A stretch of DNA of 64,000 nt from Aphelidium insulamus (taxonomy: Eukaryota > Aphelidiomycota > Aphelidea > Aphelidiaceae): NCBI GenBank assembly GCA_036784855.1, contig JAZDSV010000006.1, forward strand, positions 469,001-533,000. Direction: 5' to 3'. Shown one piece after another: positions 10,563-23,040 of the stretch. The position numbers and the translations under genes were made by a program. Each line of letters starts with the position of its first letter. Positions within the stretch are counted from its first letter, which is position 1. Below the pieces are notes generated by a model that made no database searches, was not told the DNA's origin, and saw only the letters and a program-made list of their open reading frames with translations.

Positions 10563-13354
10563 TCAACATGCAAGATCGTTCATGAGCAACTCGTGCATTA
10601 CTACGCCCATGGCGAAAATGTCCATGGTCATGGCATCATCAACCTTTTCGTTGTAGTCCAGAAAGTGATTGCGAACCAGGATTTCAGGTGGCACATAGTG
10701 TGACGGTGAGGCTTTAAGTACGCCAAGTGGCGAGAGCAGTCTTCCATTGCTAAGGAACACTCGAGAGCAGGCAAAATTGGTCAGCACGCAAATGAACCGC
10801 CCCGTGGCATCCACATCAATGTCAATGTTTGCCGGCTGGATGTCCGAGTGCACCACGTTGTTGCTGTGCAGCACATTCACGGCACAGCTCAAGTCCAGGG
10901 CGAACAAGACCTTGTACAGTTTCACAGTGATACTGTGGTGCTTGAGCCAGTTTGACAGCGATCCGTGTTGACAGCGCTTAAGCACGGCGGTAAGTGGATC
11001 CCCACTCCAGCCCAACAGCTCCACAATGAACGGCGACCGGTGGCGCAGCATCATGTTCAACACGCTGAGTTCATGCTCGAATGCATCAGTGCTCTTACTG
11101 TTTGCCCGATTATCACCATTGGTCATGACGGTCTTGACCAGCACAACGGTTCCAAATTGTGAGAGTACTGGGCTTAACGATGATGCCTCCCGCACTTCAG
11201 CAGCACCCGTCCTGTCCAGCATTTGCCCCAGACGGTAGTCAGTCCCTGGAACAAGCTGCTGATCAGCGCTCGGCATAGCGAAGCCACCAAAGTCCGGCAT
11301 CAGTCGCAGAGGGTTGTTGACAATAGCTGATTGCCGTTTAACTTGTGCGGACGTGTTGGAAATCAGTGGCTGCAGGGGAACATCGAGTGCTTTACCAGGC
11401 CACTTCATGTTAGCAGCCGATTTCCGACCACGCATTGCATAGATGAATATCGCCACGGTGATTGCCATGAGAACGAAAGCAGCAGCAGCAATCAATAGCA
11501 ATTCCTGCAATGGCTTCGGAATAAACTCCCTCGTGTAAGCTTCACTTTCACTGGCTGGCATTGGAGCCTCCGTTGCAGCCACTGTTGGCGTGGAAGTCAC
11601 TGATGGAGATTTCAATGACGACGATTTGATGGAGATCAGTGTGGCGGAAGTTAGAATTGTGCGTTTCGTAGTGGTGCTCTTTGAAGACAGCAATATCGAC
11701 GTGGAAGTTGATATTGATGATTTTGTCGACGTTGGTGCCGATATCGCTGTCAATGTCGATGTAGCTGTAGAGGTTGATGAGAATGCGCTGATGCTACCAA
11801 CTTGACCAAGGTCAAGCCTCCACATGTCGGCATAATACCCTCCTGCAGTAAACCCGCCAAAAAGCACCAACGATGTATCGAAAAGTAGTGGCGCTCCTGA
11901 TGAGTATCGTCTCACTGGAATGCTGTTCGATGATGATGCAGAGCCCATCGTGCCGTAGACTCCTGCCGATTGATCGCCACTGATCCACGCCCACAGATTA
12001 TTTGTTGTGTTGAAGAACCACATTTCGTTCAAATCCGTCGAGGAAGTTGATGATGACGCTCCGATCCCGCCAAATGCCGCTATACATGACGTGCCTGGAA
12101 CGTAGAGTAGCATTGCAGGACTGCGGGTTCCCGGAGCATACGTCGGGTCAAATACTCCCGGCTGATTGCTCTTTCTGTTTGCTACTACCGTCGTGGCACC
12201 GACTAGCCACGTCCAGTGACCAGATTGAGGATTGTATGACCACATCAGGTTTGAATTGACTATGAGTGGTATCAAGTAGTGTGTAGTGTGAACATATCCA
12301 TCATACTAACCAGCTGCATACTGTCCGCCAAATACATACAACAGTCCGTTCGCATGAAAGGTCATTGCATGCTGCACAACTGCTCCAATAGCATTCCCGC
12401 CACCCTCTTCGCCTTTTGTTCCAAAAGAACTGGCAGTGCCACTAACGTCAATACGGCCATACAGCCACGTCCATGCCCGAGTGGTCACATTGAAACGCCA
12501 CAGATCGTTCAAATCACCTACATATATACATATGACACACTGCAGAAATACTCTTCTCTCACGAACCAGGTGTCGTGGAGCTTGTAGTCTCGCCATTTCC
12601 GCCAAACATGTAAATATCATGTTTTGTCGGATGCTCGGCGAATCCAACTTGCTTTCTCTTTGTCGGAAATATCTGAGAACTTTCCACGCCTTGCACAGGA
12701 GTAGCAGTACTTGCTCCACCGCCCAGCCACGCCCACAGGCCGCTGGACGGACTGTAGCGCCACATGTCATTGTATATGGCTGGATTATTATAGAATTAGT
12801 GTCAACGCAACACAAATCAATGTGTACGCACTCCCAGTAGTTGACATCCCGCCAAACAAATACAACTTCTGGTCCAAACCATTTATAACGCATCCACTTT
12901 GCCGTAAAGTCCCGGGAAAAGTCGACGAGGAGTCCACACCCACGGTACCATAGGCGGGAATAGTGGCCGGGTTCTCGGGCAACATGGTCCACTCCCCGGT
13001 GGTCATATTGTACCGCCAAAAGTCTTTGAGAGGATTCGGACCGGCTATGTATCATTGATATGAGATATGTAGGAAAGGAGTATATATGTATATCATACTT
13101 GTGACGTAGCCGCTGCCGCCGTAGATGTACACGAGATAGTTACGATCGGCCGGTGTGACGGCCAAACAGTGGCCACTGCGCGCTCCGGGATACGCCGAGG
13201 TCGACGGCACTCCCACCACGGCACTTTGACGCGGTGCATTCGAACTAGACGAGCCGGCGATCCAAGTCAGACTTGCGCTACGATACTGTGCCTGCACGGA
13301 CACCATCGCGCACAAAACCGCTATTGCCGCGTGGGTCAACATTGGGTGATTCAT
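10563..13354 (-). CDS. kelch receptor pseudokinase, copy 3 (intact)
   Basis: The one fully open member: exons 13099-13354, 12832-13044, 12567-12779, 12311-12517 and 10563-12259 join without a break to about 861 residues. All four introns are in phase 1, and each internal exon holds one kelch blade. Order: signal peptide (HAAIAVLCAMVSVQAQ); six blades with the pattern NDLWRFN-x-TTG-x-W-x-WL-x-G and a hydrophobic strand ending FGG; Ser/Thr-rich stalk; membrane helix (LLIAAAAFVLMAITVAIFI); basic anchor; kinase-like domain with VLVK lysine, alpha-C Glu (HELSVLNMM), HSD and N of the catalytic loop, TNFACSRVF replacing DFG, VPPE, DIFAMGVVMHELL, stop. No glycine-rich loop and no alpha-G to alpha-I. 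Likely a receptor-like pseudokinase; ligand unknown. A second in-frame ATG 10 codons upstream exists, but the 13354 start gives the better signal peptide. Confidence 0.88.
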
Positions 13355-13380
13355 GGTGAGTGTCTCCTCGTGTGAGTGCA

Positions 13381-13390
13381 CTATTTATAG
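13381..13390 (-). promoter_or_regulatory. TATA box of kelch receptor copy 3
   Basis: CTATAAATAG on the minus strand, 27 bases before the ATG at 13354, matching the boxes of the other paralogs. Confidence 0.6.
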
Positions 13391-13865
13391 CACGTATAAA
13401 CTGTTTCAAGCTAGCTGTCGCGGTAACCACGGTTGCGTGTATCGATCTCACCAACCAGCTGGTTACGAGTGTATTTACACATTTCAGTAGTCAATTGTTC
13501 GATTATAGTACATATGCACTTAAGAAATCTTGTATTGTGTCGTGTATTCGTGCACAGAAATTCACACAGTATCAGGTATCTACTGGAGATAGCAGAACAT
13601 CGCAGACACACCCATGCACAGAAGAATCCAGTAGAATCCAAAACTTAACTGAGCAAGCAGCTGAGACAAGTTAGACGCTTTGCAAACGAATTGAAGCACA
13701 ATAATTCGTGGTATCAGATATCTAACAGATAAAGGAACTCAGACACACAAACACGCAGACAGAATAACATTCAGCCGCACAGACACGCAGACACACCCAT
13801 ACACCGAAGCCACAGAAGAAGCATGTTTAACAGAGAAAACGACAATAAATAAGCAGCTTCAATCA
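13391..13865. other. intergenic region with CA/GA-rich low complexity
   Basis: Divergent promoter region between kelch copy 3 and the alpha-galactosidase gene. It holds CAGACACAC-type low-complexity stretches (about 13735-13800). No supported ORF. Confidence 0.45.
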
Positions 13866-16800
13866 ATGCGCGCAACAATCGCAGCGCTGGCGACGGCATT
13901 GACAGCGTCCTCCACGATGGCTGCCTCTTCCTCCGCGGCCACTGCACAGCTGCCCCTAATGATGATGCAGCAGCAGCACGGTCATGCAACTGTGGACGCT
14001 GTGTTGACTCTGCGTCTGCCAGTGGCCCAGTGGTCCGAGGAGCCGCGCGATGTGCACGTGGCTGGCGACTTTGTGGGCGGCCATAACTTTCGCGGCCGTG
14101 TCGCCATGCAGCCTGCAGCAGCATCATCAACAGACTCTGCCATGGATGGACGACAGTACCGCGTCTACACTGCCACGGTGCCGTGCGATGGAGAGCGTGG
14201 CCAGTTCATGTACAAGTTTGTGGTGGATGGCGCGTGGGTTCTGGACAGGTCCGTGCGCAAGACGCGTCATGCCGGCTACGTGAACCATCTGTGGACAGCG
14301 CCACGACAGCCACCGCCTTTGACGGATGTGCCAATGCCACCCCTCTCGGATATCATTCAGTACCGCAACGACACGCAAACGTTTCACCTGCAAATGGCGC
14401 ACAGCAGCTATATTATGCGCGTGACTCCGGACGGCCAGCTGCTGCACGTGCACTGGGGCAGCCGCATAGATGCCGCAGATGATGTGGCGTACCTGGGTGC
14501 CGATGCCGAGATTGTCTCCTTTGACGCAGGCACGCGCAACTCGATCATGGCCGAGTTTCCCGGTGCGTGTTGTATATTGTGTTGCTATTTTTCTTTACTG
14601 CTTGCTTAATATGTATGGACTCACTATGCGTTATAAAGTCTCTCATATACCCAAATCTCTGGTGTCCATCGACACTTACAAGCAACATTTAGATTGTGGA
14701 ACGGGCGACTTCAGAGTGCCGGCATACCGCGTGCGCACACTGAATGACGGCTACACGGCCTCGCAGATGGTGTATGTGTCGCACAGCATCACGGCGGGAT
14801 CTTTGGAGCTTTTGCCGCGCGCTCATCCACACTTTCACGCCAGCACTTGCAACAATACCGCGCACCTCGTTGTTGTTATGCGCGATCCGGTCTCTCTGCT
14901 TACGGTATGTAATGAGAATAGTATAATAATAATAATATAATAATATAAGGCATACAATGTAAGTAAAAGTGTTTGATATTGTCTAGGCAAAGCTGCGGTA
15001 TACGGTGTTTGCGGAGAGCGATGCCGTGACACGCGATGTGGAATGGGTGAATAGTGGTGGCGATGGCACCGTGCTGCTGCTGGAGGCCAACAGTGCCACG
15101 GTGGACTTTCCACCGGCGCCACACGGCCGCCCCTACCACATGACACATCTGGCGGGATCGTGGGCCCGCGAACGGCTCCCGGTCACCAGGCGCCTGGACA
15201 TGGGCATAACAGCCATCGAGAGCCGGCGCGGGGCCAGCAGTCACCAGCACAATCCATTCGTCGCACTCTCTGAAGGGTACGTTATAGTTTAATAATGCCT
15301 TTAACGTTGCTGATATTAATTATAATATTTTTTCGTTAGAGCACCAAGCGAGACGGAGGGCTGCCACTATGGCGTGGGCCTGGTGTACCCATCCTCGTTC
15401 CAGCTCAAGGTGGAGGTGACGCAGACGGCTACGGCGCGCCTGGCAGTCGGCCTGCACCCCGAACAATTCCAGTGGCGCCTGCAGCCTGGCCAGTCATTCC
15501 GCACACCCGAAGCGGTGCTGGTCTACTCGCCGCGCGGTCTAGGCCAGCTATCGCGCTCCATGCACACGCTGATTCGCCGGTCGCTGATGTCACATGCCAC
15601 GCGCGGCAATTCATGGGACCTGGACACGGCGCGCCCGGTACTGGTGAACAGCTGGGAGGCAATGTACTTCAACTGCTCGCACCAGGCCATCATGAGCCGG
15701 CTGGTGGAGCCCGCGGTGCAACTCGGGCTGGACATGGTGGTGCTGGATGACGGCTGGTTCGTGGGCCGGCACAATGACACGCGTGCCCTGGGTGACTGGC
15801 ACGTGGACCGCACAAAGTTCCCCGGCGGCCTGTCCCAGCTGGCGGACGAGGTGAACGCCCGCGGACTGCTGTTTGGCATCTGGATGGAACCCGAGATGGT
15901 CAGCGTGGAAAGCGAGTTGTACCGCGCCCACCCCGACTGGTGCATCCACGTAGCGAGGCGTCCACGCACCGAGGGCCGCAATCAGCTGGTGCTTGATCTG
16001 TCCCGTGGAGAGGTGCAAGAATTTATCATTGACGCCGTGACCCGCACGCTGAGCAGTGCAAGCATCGACTATTTGAAATGGGACTTTAACCGGCACCTGA
16101 CTGAAATTGGCAATGAAGTGCTTCCATCAGCACAGCAGGGCGAATTCTTGCACCGCTGGACTCTCGGTACAAATGTTGTATTATAAGAATGATTATTTAT
16201 ATTGTATTATAGGACTGTACCGCGTGCTGGACGAGCTGACCGTGGCCTTCCCCAATGTGCTGTTTGAGTCGTGCGCGGGCGGCGGCGGCCGATTCGACCT
16301 GGCCATGCTCTATTTCACCGGCCAGGCGTGGACCAGCGACAATACGGACGCCCTGGCCCGCATCCCCATCCAGACCGGCACCTCCCTGTTCTACCCCGCC
16401 GTCACCATGGCCGCGCACGTGTCTGCCGTGCCCAACCACCAGCTGCACCGCAACTCGTCGCTCCTCACGCGGCACGTGGTGGCCATGAGTGGCCAGCTGG
16501 GCTACGAGCTGGACTTGCTGGCCATCAATCGGGACAGCGCCAACCGCGACCGTATCCAGCAACTGCTCACTATTTACCGCCAGCAAGTGGCCCCACTGAT
16601 CCAGCGCGGACACTTGTACCGTCTGCGCACCACACTGACGGACGGCGCCTCCTCTGGTATGACATCAGCAGGCATCCAGTCACCACAAGTCCAGTCGTGG
16701 ATGTACGTGTCGGACAGTGGTGACCAAGCCGTCCTGATGGCCGTACTGACCGCGCCGTATGAAGTGGTGTTAAGACCGGCGCACATTAAGGCGGCGGGAC

Positions 16801-16979
16801 TGGATGCCCAGCGACGATACCGCATCGCCGTCTACTCTGACCATGCCGGAGACGATGATCGCGTCTACTCGCAACAGCATGGCCGCGTGCTCAGCGGACG
16901 GACTCTGATGAGTGCCGGCCTGCTGGGCAACTTTATCGGCGACACCGATGCCGTAATGTTTACCCTGACGGCGGAATAG
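13866..16979 (+). CDS. GH36 alpha-galactosidase with AMPK/CBM48-like N-terminal domain
   Basis: Five exons (13866-14562, 14693-14904, 14987-15276, 15340-16166, 16213-16979) give about 930 residues in frame. The C-terminal two thirds is a GH36 enzyme: WEAMYFNCSHQAIM, VLDDGWF, LFGIWMEPEMVS, the nucleophile motif YLKWDFNRH (Asp near 648), ESCAGGGGRFDLAML and the acid/base motif WTSDNTDALARI (first Asp of SDNTD near 718). The enzyme should release terminal alpha-1,6-galactose from raffinose-family sugars or galactomannan. The N-terminus looks like a signal peptide (MRATIAALATALTASSTMAA). It is followed at about 45-140 by a beta-sandwich resembling AMPK-beta/CBM48 (RDVHVAGDFVGGHNF, RGQFMYKFVVDGAWVLD, NHLW), which is unusual for GH36. 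Family and both catalytic residues are firm; the CBM call is inference from sequence pattern. Confidence 0.92.
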
Positions 16980-17007
16980 AACAGCAGAGAGATGTCTGCT
17001 AGCATAA

Positions 17008-17021
17008 GAGCATCTCCACCG
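17008..17021 (+). repeat. left terminal inverted repeat of the Harbinger-like element
   Basis: GAGCATCTCCACCG directly after TAA; the exact reverse complement is at 18045-18058. Confidence 0.75.
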
Positions 17022-18044
17022 CTAGGTCTATTTGCTGTTCTATTCTATTTCAAACAGAAAAATAGAACAAAACCTGCTCCACCGCGCCGTTCTATTTGCT
17101 GTTCTATTTAAAACAGGCCTAATCTCGTTCTATTTTGTACCGAATAGAACGAGTTCTATTTCTGTTCTATTTCGCCGGCGCCATATACTACGCCGTCACA
17201 CGTGGCCGCCTATGCCTCCTCCGTCGCTCCTGCTGCCCCCAACACTCGCCCCGACACCCCTGGCAGATACACATTATGACAGTGGTGCCCCGTATTGGTG
17301 CAGCGGCTGCAGTAGACAGCCACACAGTGATATCAGAGCATCTCCACATTGGCTTTGACGGGAACAGTCACTGACTTTGCGGACGGTACAGCCAGTCACT
17401 CTTGCAACAACAGGTATGGTGTCTCGGCCGCTGCCATGCAGCTTGCTTACCTCCTACCGCAGTAGTCTCACTAGAAGAGTGACAATCTATTGGCAGCCTC
17501 TCCGCCCCAGCACTGGCAAGACACGTATGACTGGGCCCGCTTGCAATAGCTTCAGCACCAAGTAACTGCACCTGTTGCTGCGCCCACGTCAAGTGTCGAT
17601 GGCAGACACAGATTTACTTACAGCCCAGGAGCTGGGAAGCTGTACTGCAAAAGAGGCGTTTGAGACAGTGCCGTTGCGTGTCGTCAAGCACGGTCCATAA
17701 GTCGCGTAGTACTTGCACATGAAGATGGGTGGCAGTAGCGGCAGACTAAACCGACCTGGTTGGCACTGGTTGCTGTGACATCCACGCTATGATGTCAGCT
17801 ATGAAACGTCGGCACCAGCTCCTGCAGTGGCCCCAGGGACACAGTATGAAGGCACAGCACTAGCACGCTTATATACAGCAATAAAAAGGACATAAGATAA
17901 TATAATTATAATGTAGTTTATATATGGCAGTCAAGCATTTTCTGTTTGAAGTAGAACGCAGCGGTGGGGGAATTTGCTTGTTTTGTTCTATTCTATTTAA
18001 AACAGGCGAAAATAGGACAAAAAGTCTGTTTGAAATAGATCTAC

Positions 18045-18058
18045 CGGTGGAGATGCTC
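18045..18058 (-). repeat. right terminal inverted repeat of the Harbinger-like element
   Basis: CGGTGGAGATGCTC followed directly by the TAA duplicate; exact inverse of the left end. Confidence 0.75.
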
Positions 18059-18106
18059 TAATAATGGCATCAACATCACAACACTATATTGAAGACATAT
18101 GTAGCA

Positions 18107-19245
18107 TTAGTGGCCGCTATGTGCGGCAGCCGGTGGAGCGCGCATGGCCGATATAGTGTTGATCATGGCACCGGCATTCCCGCCCAGGGCCGTGCCATTC
18201 TCCAACGCCAGCACCGTATTAATAATCTCTGTCGTCAGGTCTTGCATCCTATGTGCCGTGAGTGTCAATAAAATTTTATGTAAATATGCAGTTCTATGCA
18301 TTGCCGTATATGCATAATATACTCTAACAGCATAACATATAAATACCAGCGCTTCTGTGCCAGTGACAACTGCGGCGACTCCGAGGCGCTAGTGGTGGCC
18401 TTGATGTCGCCAAACATCTCCTCGATGCGGCCCTTGTAGTGGGCCATGGATGCGCCGGCATAGCTCACGCATTGCTATCCATGGATTTAGATCATATAGT
18501 GTACAGCATAATACAAGCGTACAAAAAGCAGGGCAAGCTGGTGTGCCATGTACTTGTGGTTGATGAGGTGCAGGTCAGAGCGCAGCTGAGTGGCCATTGT
18601 CACCAACTGGTTCATGAGCCGCAGTTGATGCAGATAGCCTGCATTATATCAGCGAAGTAAGAAGTGATATATACAATTGATATACCAGCGTGATATTGCA
18701 GCCCGGGTGCAAGTTGGGCCGTGTCCATGCCCAGATACTGGCATGCTCGGGGAAACATTGCCGCCAATTCTCCCGTCAATGCCAAATACATCTGCATAAT
18801 ATTTATACATAATTGTAGTGTATAATATGTGCAACTACATACCGGGATGGGCCGAGATATACGCTGCCGCCTCCACAAGTTGTCCATGTCCAGGCGCAAG
18901 TGCCCGACGTCCTCCTGCGACACGCATCATGTCTCACAACTCTCTATATATACCAGTAACAGAGATGTACCTCGGCAGTGAGGAGAAGCTCCATCTGACT
19001 GAGTGTGTACAGAATCTCAATCTCGGCACTCTTGCTGGCGGCCAGGTGGCGGAATATCGGCTGATGTAGTTGGAGGTCCACTGTCGGCCAGCATATCAGT
19101 GGATTGTCGCGGGAAGAGAGAGAGAGAGAGAAAGAGCGAGATCACTCCCATGAAGGAGACACCAGTACCACATACCAGTGAATGAGGGATGCAGTGGGCG
19201 CCGGGTGAAGAGCGGCTGTGAGGCCAGAAGCGCCGAAGATGGCAT
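18107..19245 (-). CDS. augmin subunit HAUS2-like coiled-coil protein
   Basis: Seven exons (19176-19245, 18971-19080, 18843-18914, 18686-18791, 18523-18638, 18347-18474, 18107-18248) join in frame to 247 residues, starting MPSSALLASQPL. The protein is helical with coiled-coil character. Several segments run in the same order as human HAUS2 (235 aa): IFRHLAASKSAEIEILYTLS against [21 protein letters not shown], and INHKYMAHQLALLFVSYAG against VYHRYMVHLLELAVTFIER. Augmin recruits gamma-tubulin to spindle microtubules for branching nucleation. The exon model is well supported by phase and splice sites. The HAUS2 assignment rests on weak, length-consistent similarity and needs a profile search. Confidence 0.5.
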
Positions 19246-19260
19246 GGTGTGGCGGAGTGT

Positions 19261-19310
19261 GTGCAAGTGTCTGTCTGTGCAAGTGTCTGTCTGTGCAAGT
19301 GTCTGTCTGT
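19261..19310. repeat. 16-bp tandem repeat (three copies)
   Basis: Three copies of a unit containing GTGCAAGTGTCTGTCT just upstream of the HAUS2-like start and about 150 bp upstream of the ARL1 start. It lies in the short divergent promoter region. Confidence 0.6.
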
Positions 19311-19456
19311 GTGTCTGTAATGTAATTGTATTGGAGCCTGAGTGCTTGAGTGCTAGAGTGCTTGTGTAACTGGGACAATCAAGCACACGTTCTATTCCAT
19401 ATTATCAACGGCAGACACACAGAGACACACAGACACCCCCGCACAGAGAGAGAGAC

Positions 19457-20541
<1,085 letters not shown>

Positions 20542-20665
20542 TGAAGATCTCCGAGCCGTTTGTTCACATGGAGCGTCCATCACCAGCACTCTCGCATAGA
20601 CCGCTTTCCGTTCATATACTGCTTCTTGCTTATATCATCTCTGCCAAAATCTTTGTCATCGTTCG

Positions 20666-22753
20666 TCAACCCACGCGACGACCAGTATGGCTGGCTGGCG
20701 GCCATTCGGGTGGCAACCTAAGCGCCGATCTGTCCACCGGGGATATGGCGGCAGTGGTGTCCAGCTGTTGTTGTTGCTGGAGTCTTGATTGCTGCTGTTG
20801 ATGGGAGAATGAAGATGGATGGCCCATCATGTGGTGGTCGTTCATTCCCACAACAGACGTGGTCAGGTACTGCGGGTAGTCGCGGTGTCGAAATGGATTG
20901 CGGGCAGTAGTGTTTGCAGCACTGTTATCCACAAAGTGTTGCAGCCGTTGTTGTTTTTGTTGCTGATGATGCAATTGCTGTTGAGTGTGAGTGCCGCCCG
21001 ACAGTCCATGTGATGTTGATGACAGTTGCGCTTGAGCATATTGTGGTGCGTAGTTGCGAGAGCGAGGTCTTTGCGGTGGAAGTTGTGGTGACTGTAGCCT
21101 AAAGTCATTGGCAGCGGCGGGTGCAAATGCGGCCACGGTGTCTGTGGTTCCAACTACTTGTGGTGTAGAGGCGGAAGTACCAGCGGTGTTGGAGGAGCTG
21201 CCAAGTGCAGCGCTGCTATCCACGGCCTCGTCGTGAATGTCATTGCTGTCCACACGCTTGCGACCCTTCTTGACCGGCTGTTCTGTAACATTGCCACTGT
21301 TTGTGCCAACACCACCACTAGTAGCCCCGCCAGCGCTGCTACTAACAGCTGTGGCACCGCCATTGTTGGGTAGACGAACGCGCTTCTTGATCACATCGCT
21401 CTTCATGCTCACCGGGCGCATCTTCATGTGCAGCTTAAAGTACAGGCCGCACGCATTGCACAGACACTCGCCCGTCGTGCCGCGTCGCCACAGCGGTGTA
21501 GTCACCGTGGCGCAGTTGGCACATGCTTGTTGCTGCGAAGAGCTGGCGCGGAACACACAGCTGTACCCCGCGGGCATTTCAATCTGCGTGTTGCGCCACA
21601 CCAACGTCTCGGCAATGTACATGGCGGTGGTGGCGCGCGGCGAAGGCAGCTGTGATGTCGCTTGCCTACTGCTTGACTGTTGTTGTGGCTGTGGCTGTTG
21701 TGGCTGTTGCTGATATCGCGGTGAATGCAGTGAATGCGGTGACTGTGCAGGCGGAGGAATGCAGCCTGTCGACGTACTATTGATAGAAACATCAGAGGAC
21801 GGTCTTGGACCGCCGCCCGCCAATTCCTGCATGCGGCGACCCAAGCGTTGCTGGCGCCGCAGCTGCCGCTCACGCTCGTACTCGGCCACGCAGGCATTGC
21901 ACAGAATAATTGGCGTGCTGGTGTCGCTCTGGTGCCACATTGATGTCTCGCGCGTCAAACACTTGTAGCAAAACAGATTCACCGGTTCAATGGAGACGTG
22001 GCGCGGTGGCGGCGGTGGGGGTCGTGCTGGAGATGGAATTGCTGCGGACTGTTGTGAGTCTGCCGCCAGCAGTGCCAACAGTCCCGCATCGGTGGCTTCT
22101 TGCGCACCGTATGCAGTGTGGTGCAGCGATCTTGCTGCGCCGATATTTTGCATCGTGTCTGGCATAGTTGGCGAAGCAGAGGCAGCGGCAGAGAGCGCAG
22201 CCATGGCTTGATCAATGAGATCGCGGCCGTCCGTGGCTTCTGCCGCTGCTGCTGCTGCTGCCCGGTTTGACGTGTCGATATCGTCTGCAGAGCTACGTCT
22301 CCGGTACTCGTGCGGATCTGTGGCGCGGTTGGTGCCTCCGCTACCGCCGCTGCTGGCGCCGCTACTGCTATCTGCAGGGAGTGATGATGCGGACGAGCGC
22401 CGGCGTTGCATGGCGTGCAGGCGCCACGACAGGTTCTCGTAGCGCTGGCTGGCGGGAAAGACGGATTTCACGTGCGAGTGGAGGCGCCATGTATCTGCCA
22501 GGTTGGAGTGGGGCCGTGTGGCGTGCTGAAGTATGCTGTGGCCGTCGTCGTCGTGCAGTGTGGCTGACAGGCGCCCGCTGGACCTCGTGTCTGCGGAGCG
22601 CGGTAAGCGTAATGCTGCATATGGTGCATGAATATATAGAGTGTATGTACCTGTGCCAGGACCGAGTGATGCTGGGGCTGCATATTGTTGTTGCGAGTGT
22701 ATGCGCTCAGTGGCCGGTCCGCCGTAGAACGGCTCGCCACTATTCTCAACCAT
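20666..22753 (-). CDS. GATA-type zinc-finger transcription factor (two fingers)
   Basis: About 675 residues from ATG at 22753 ([12 protein letters not shown]), with one likely 60-nt intron (22591-22650). The first finger is atypical ([16 protein letters not shown]...[19 protein letters not shown]). The second is canonical, CX2CX17CX2C ([15 protein letters not shown]...[20 protein letters not shown]), and is followed by the basic tail [11 protein letters not shown]. That tail is the fungal signature, as in nitrogen- and light-response GATA factors; animal fingers have a different one. The rest is Ser, Gln and Ala rich with long homopeptides. Its target genes cannot be read from the sequence. 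A minisatellite lies about 290 bp upstream of the start. Confidence 0.9.
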   Translation of the reverse strand: MVENSGEPFYGGPATERIHSQQQYAAPASLGPGTGTYTLYIHAPYAALRLPRSADTRSSGRLSATLHDDDGHSILQHATRPHSNLADTWRLHSHVKSVFPASQRYENLSWRLHAMQRRRSSASSLPADSSSGASSGGSGGTNRATDPHEYRRRSSADDIDTSNRAAAAAAAEATDGRDLIDQAMAALSAAASASPTMPDTMQNIGAARSLHHTAYGAQEATDAGLLALLAADSQQSAAIPSPARPPPPPPRHVSIEPVNLFCYKCLTRETSMWHQSDTSTPIILCNACVAEYERERQLRRQQRLGRRMQELAGGGPRPSSDVSINSTSTGCIPPPAQSPHSLHSPRYQQQPQQPQPQQQSSSRQATSQLPSPRATTAMYIAETLVWRNTQIEMPAGYSCVFRASSSQQQACANCATVTTPLWRRGTTGECLCNACGLYFKLHMKMRPVSMKSDVIKKRVRLPNNGGATAVSSSAGGATSGGVGTNSGNVTEQPVKKGRKRVDSNDIHDEAVDSSAALGSSSNTAGTSASTPQVVGTTDTVAAFAPAAANDFRLQSPQLPPQRPRSRNYAPQYAQAQLSSTSHGLSGGTHTQQQLHHQQQKQQRLQHFVDNSAANTTARNPFRHRDYPQYLTTSVVGMNDHHMMGHPSSFSHQQQQSRLQQQQQLDTTAAISPVDRSALRLPPEWPPASHTGRRVG

Positions 22754-23040
22754 TGTTGACGATAGAAGCCAAAAGGGAGTGCTAGTATTTATCAATGGAC
22801 AGTCAGGGCACAGAGCCTGGCCGCCCCCTTTTCGCCGCAGACAGCGATGGAGTGTTCGCGTGGAGGCACGTGCGTGTGCGTGTGCGTCGTGTGCGCGAGT
22901 TGGCGGCTTTCGGCGAGCGTGCCACAACTATGTGACGTCACGTTGATCCAGGGCCGATTGCGGGTGACTCAGGGGTCACGCTCGCGATAAGCGATTGTTT
23001 TCCTTTTTCACGCTAGTGGAATTGCCCGTGGATTATGGAT

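Larger units (their letters stand above)
17008..18058. mobile_element. PIF/Harbinger-like non-autonomous DNA transposon
   Basis: A 1,051-bp element with terminal inverted repeats beginning GAGCATCTCCACCG. The inverted similarity continues into TCTATTT...CAAACAG and GTTCTATT-rich subterminal DNA. It is flanked on both sides by TAA (17005-17007 and 18059-18061). A 3-bp TAA/TTA duplication and a GAGCATCTCCA terminus are typical of PIF/Harbinger elements. No transposase frame is visible inside, so it must be mobilised in trans. A further direct copy of GAGCATCTCCAC at 17336-17347 suggests rearrangement or nesting. The termini still match closely and the duplication is perfect, so the insertion looks fairly young. 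Confidence 0.75.

Noticed and set aside
4088-13354. Calling the kelch receptors active receptor tyrosine kinases
   Set aside because: The DFG Asp, glycine loop and lower C-lobe are absent in every copy.
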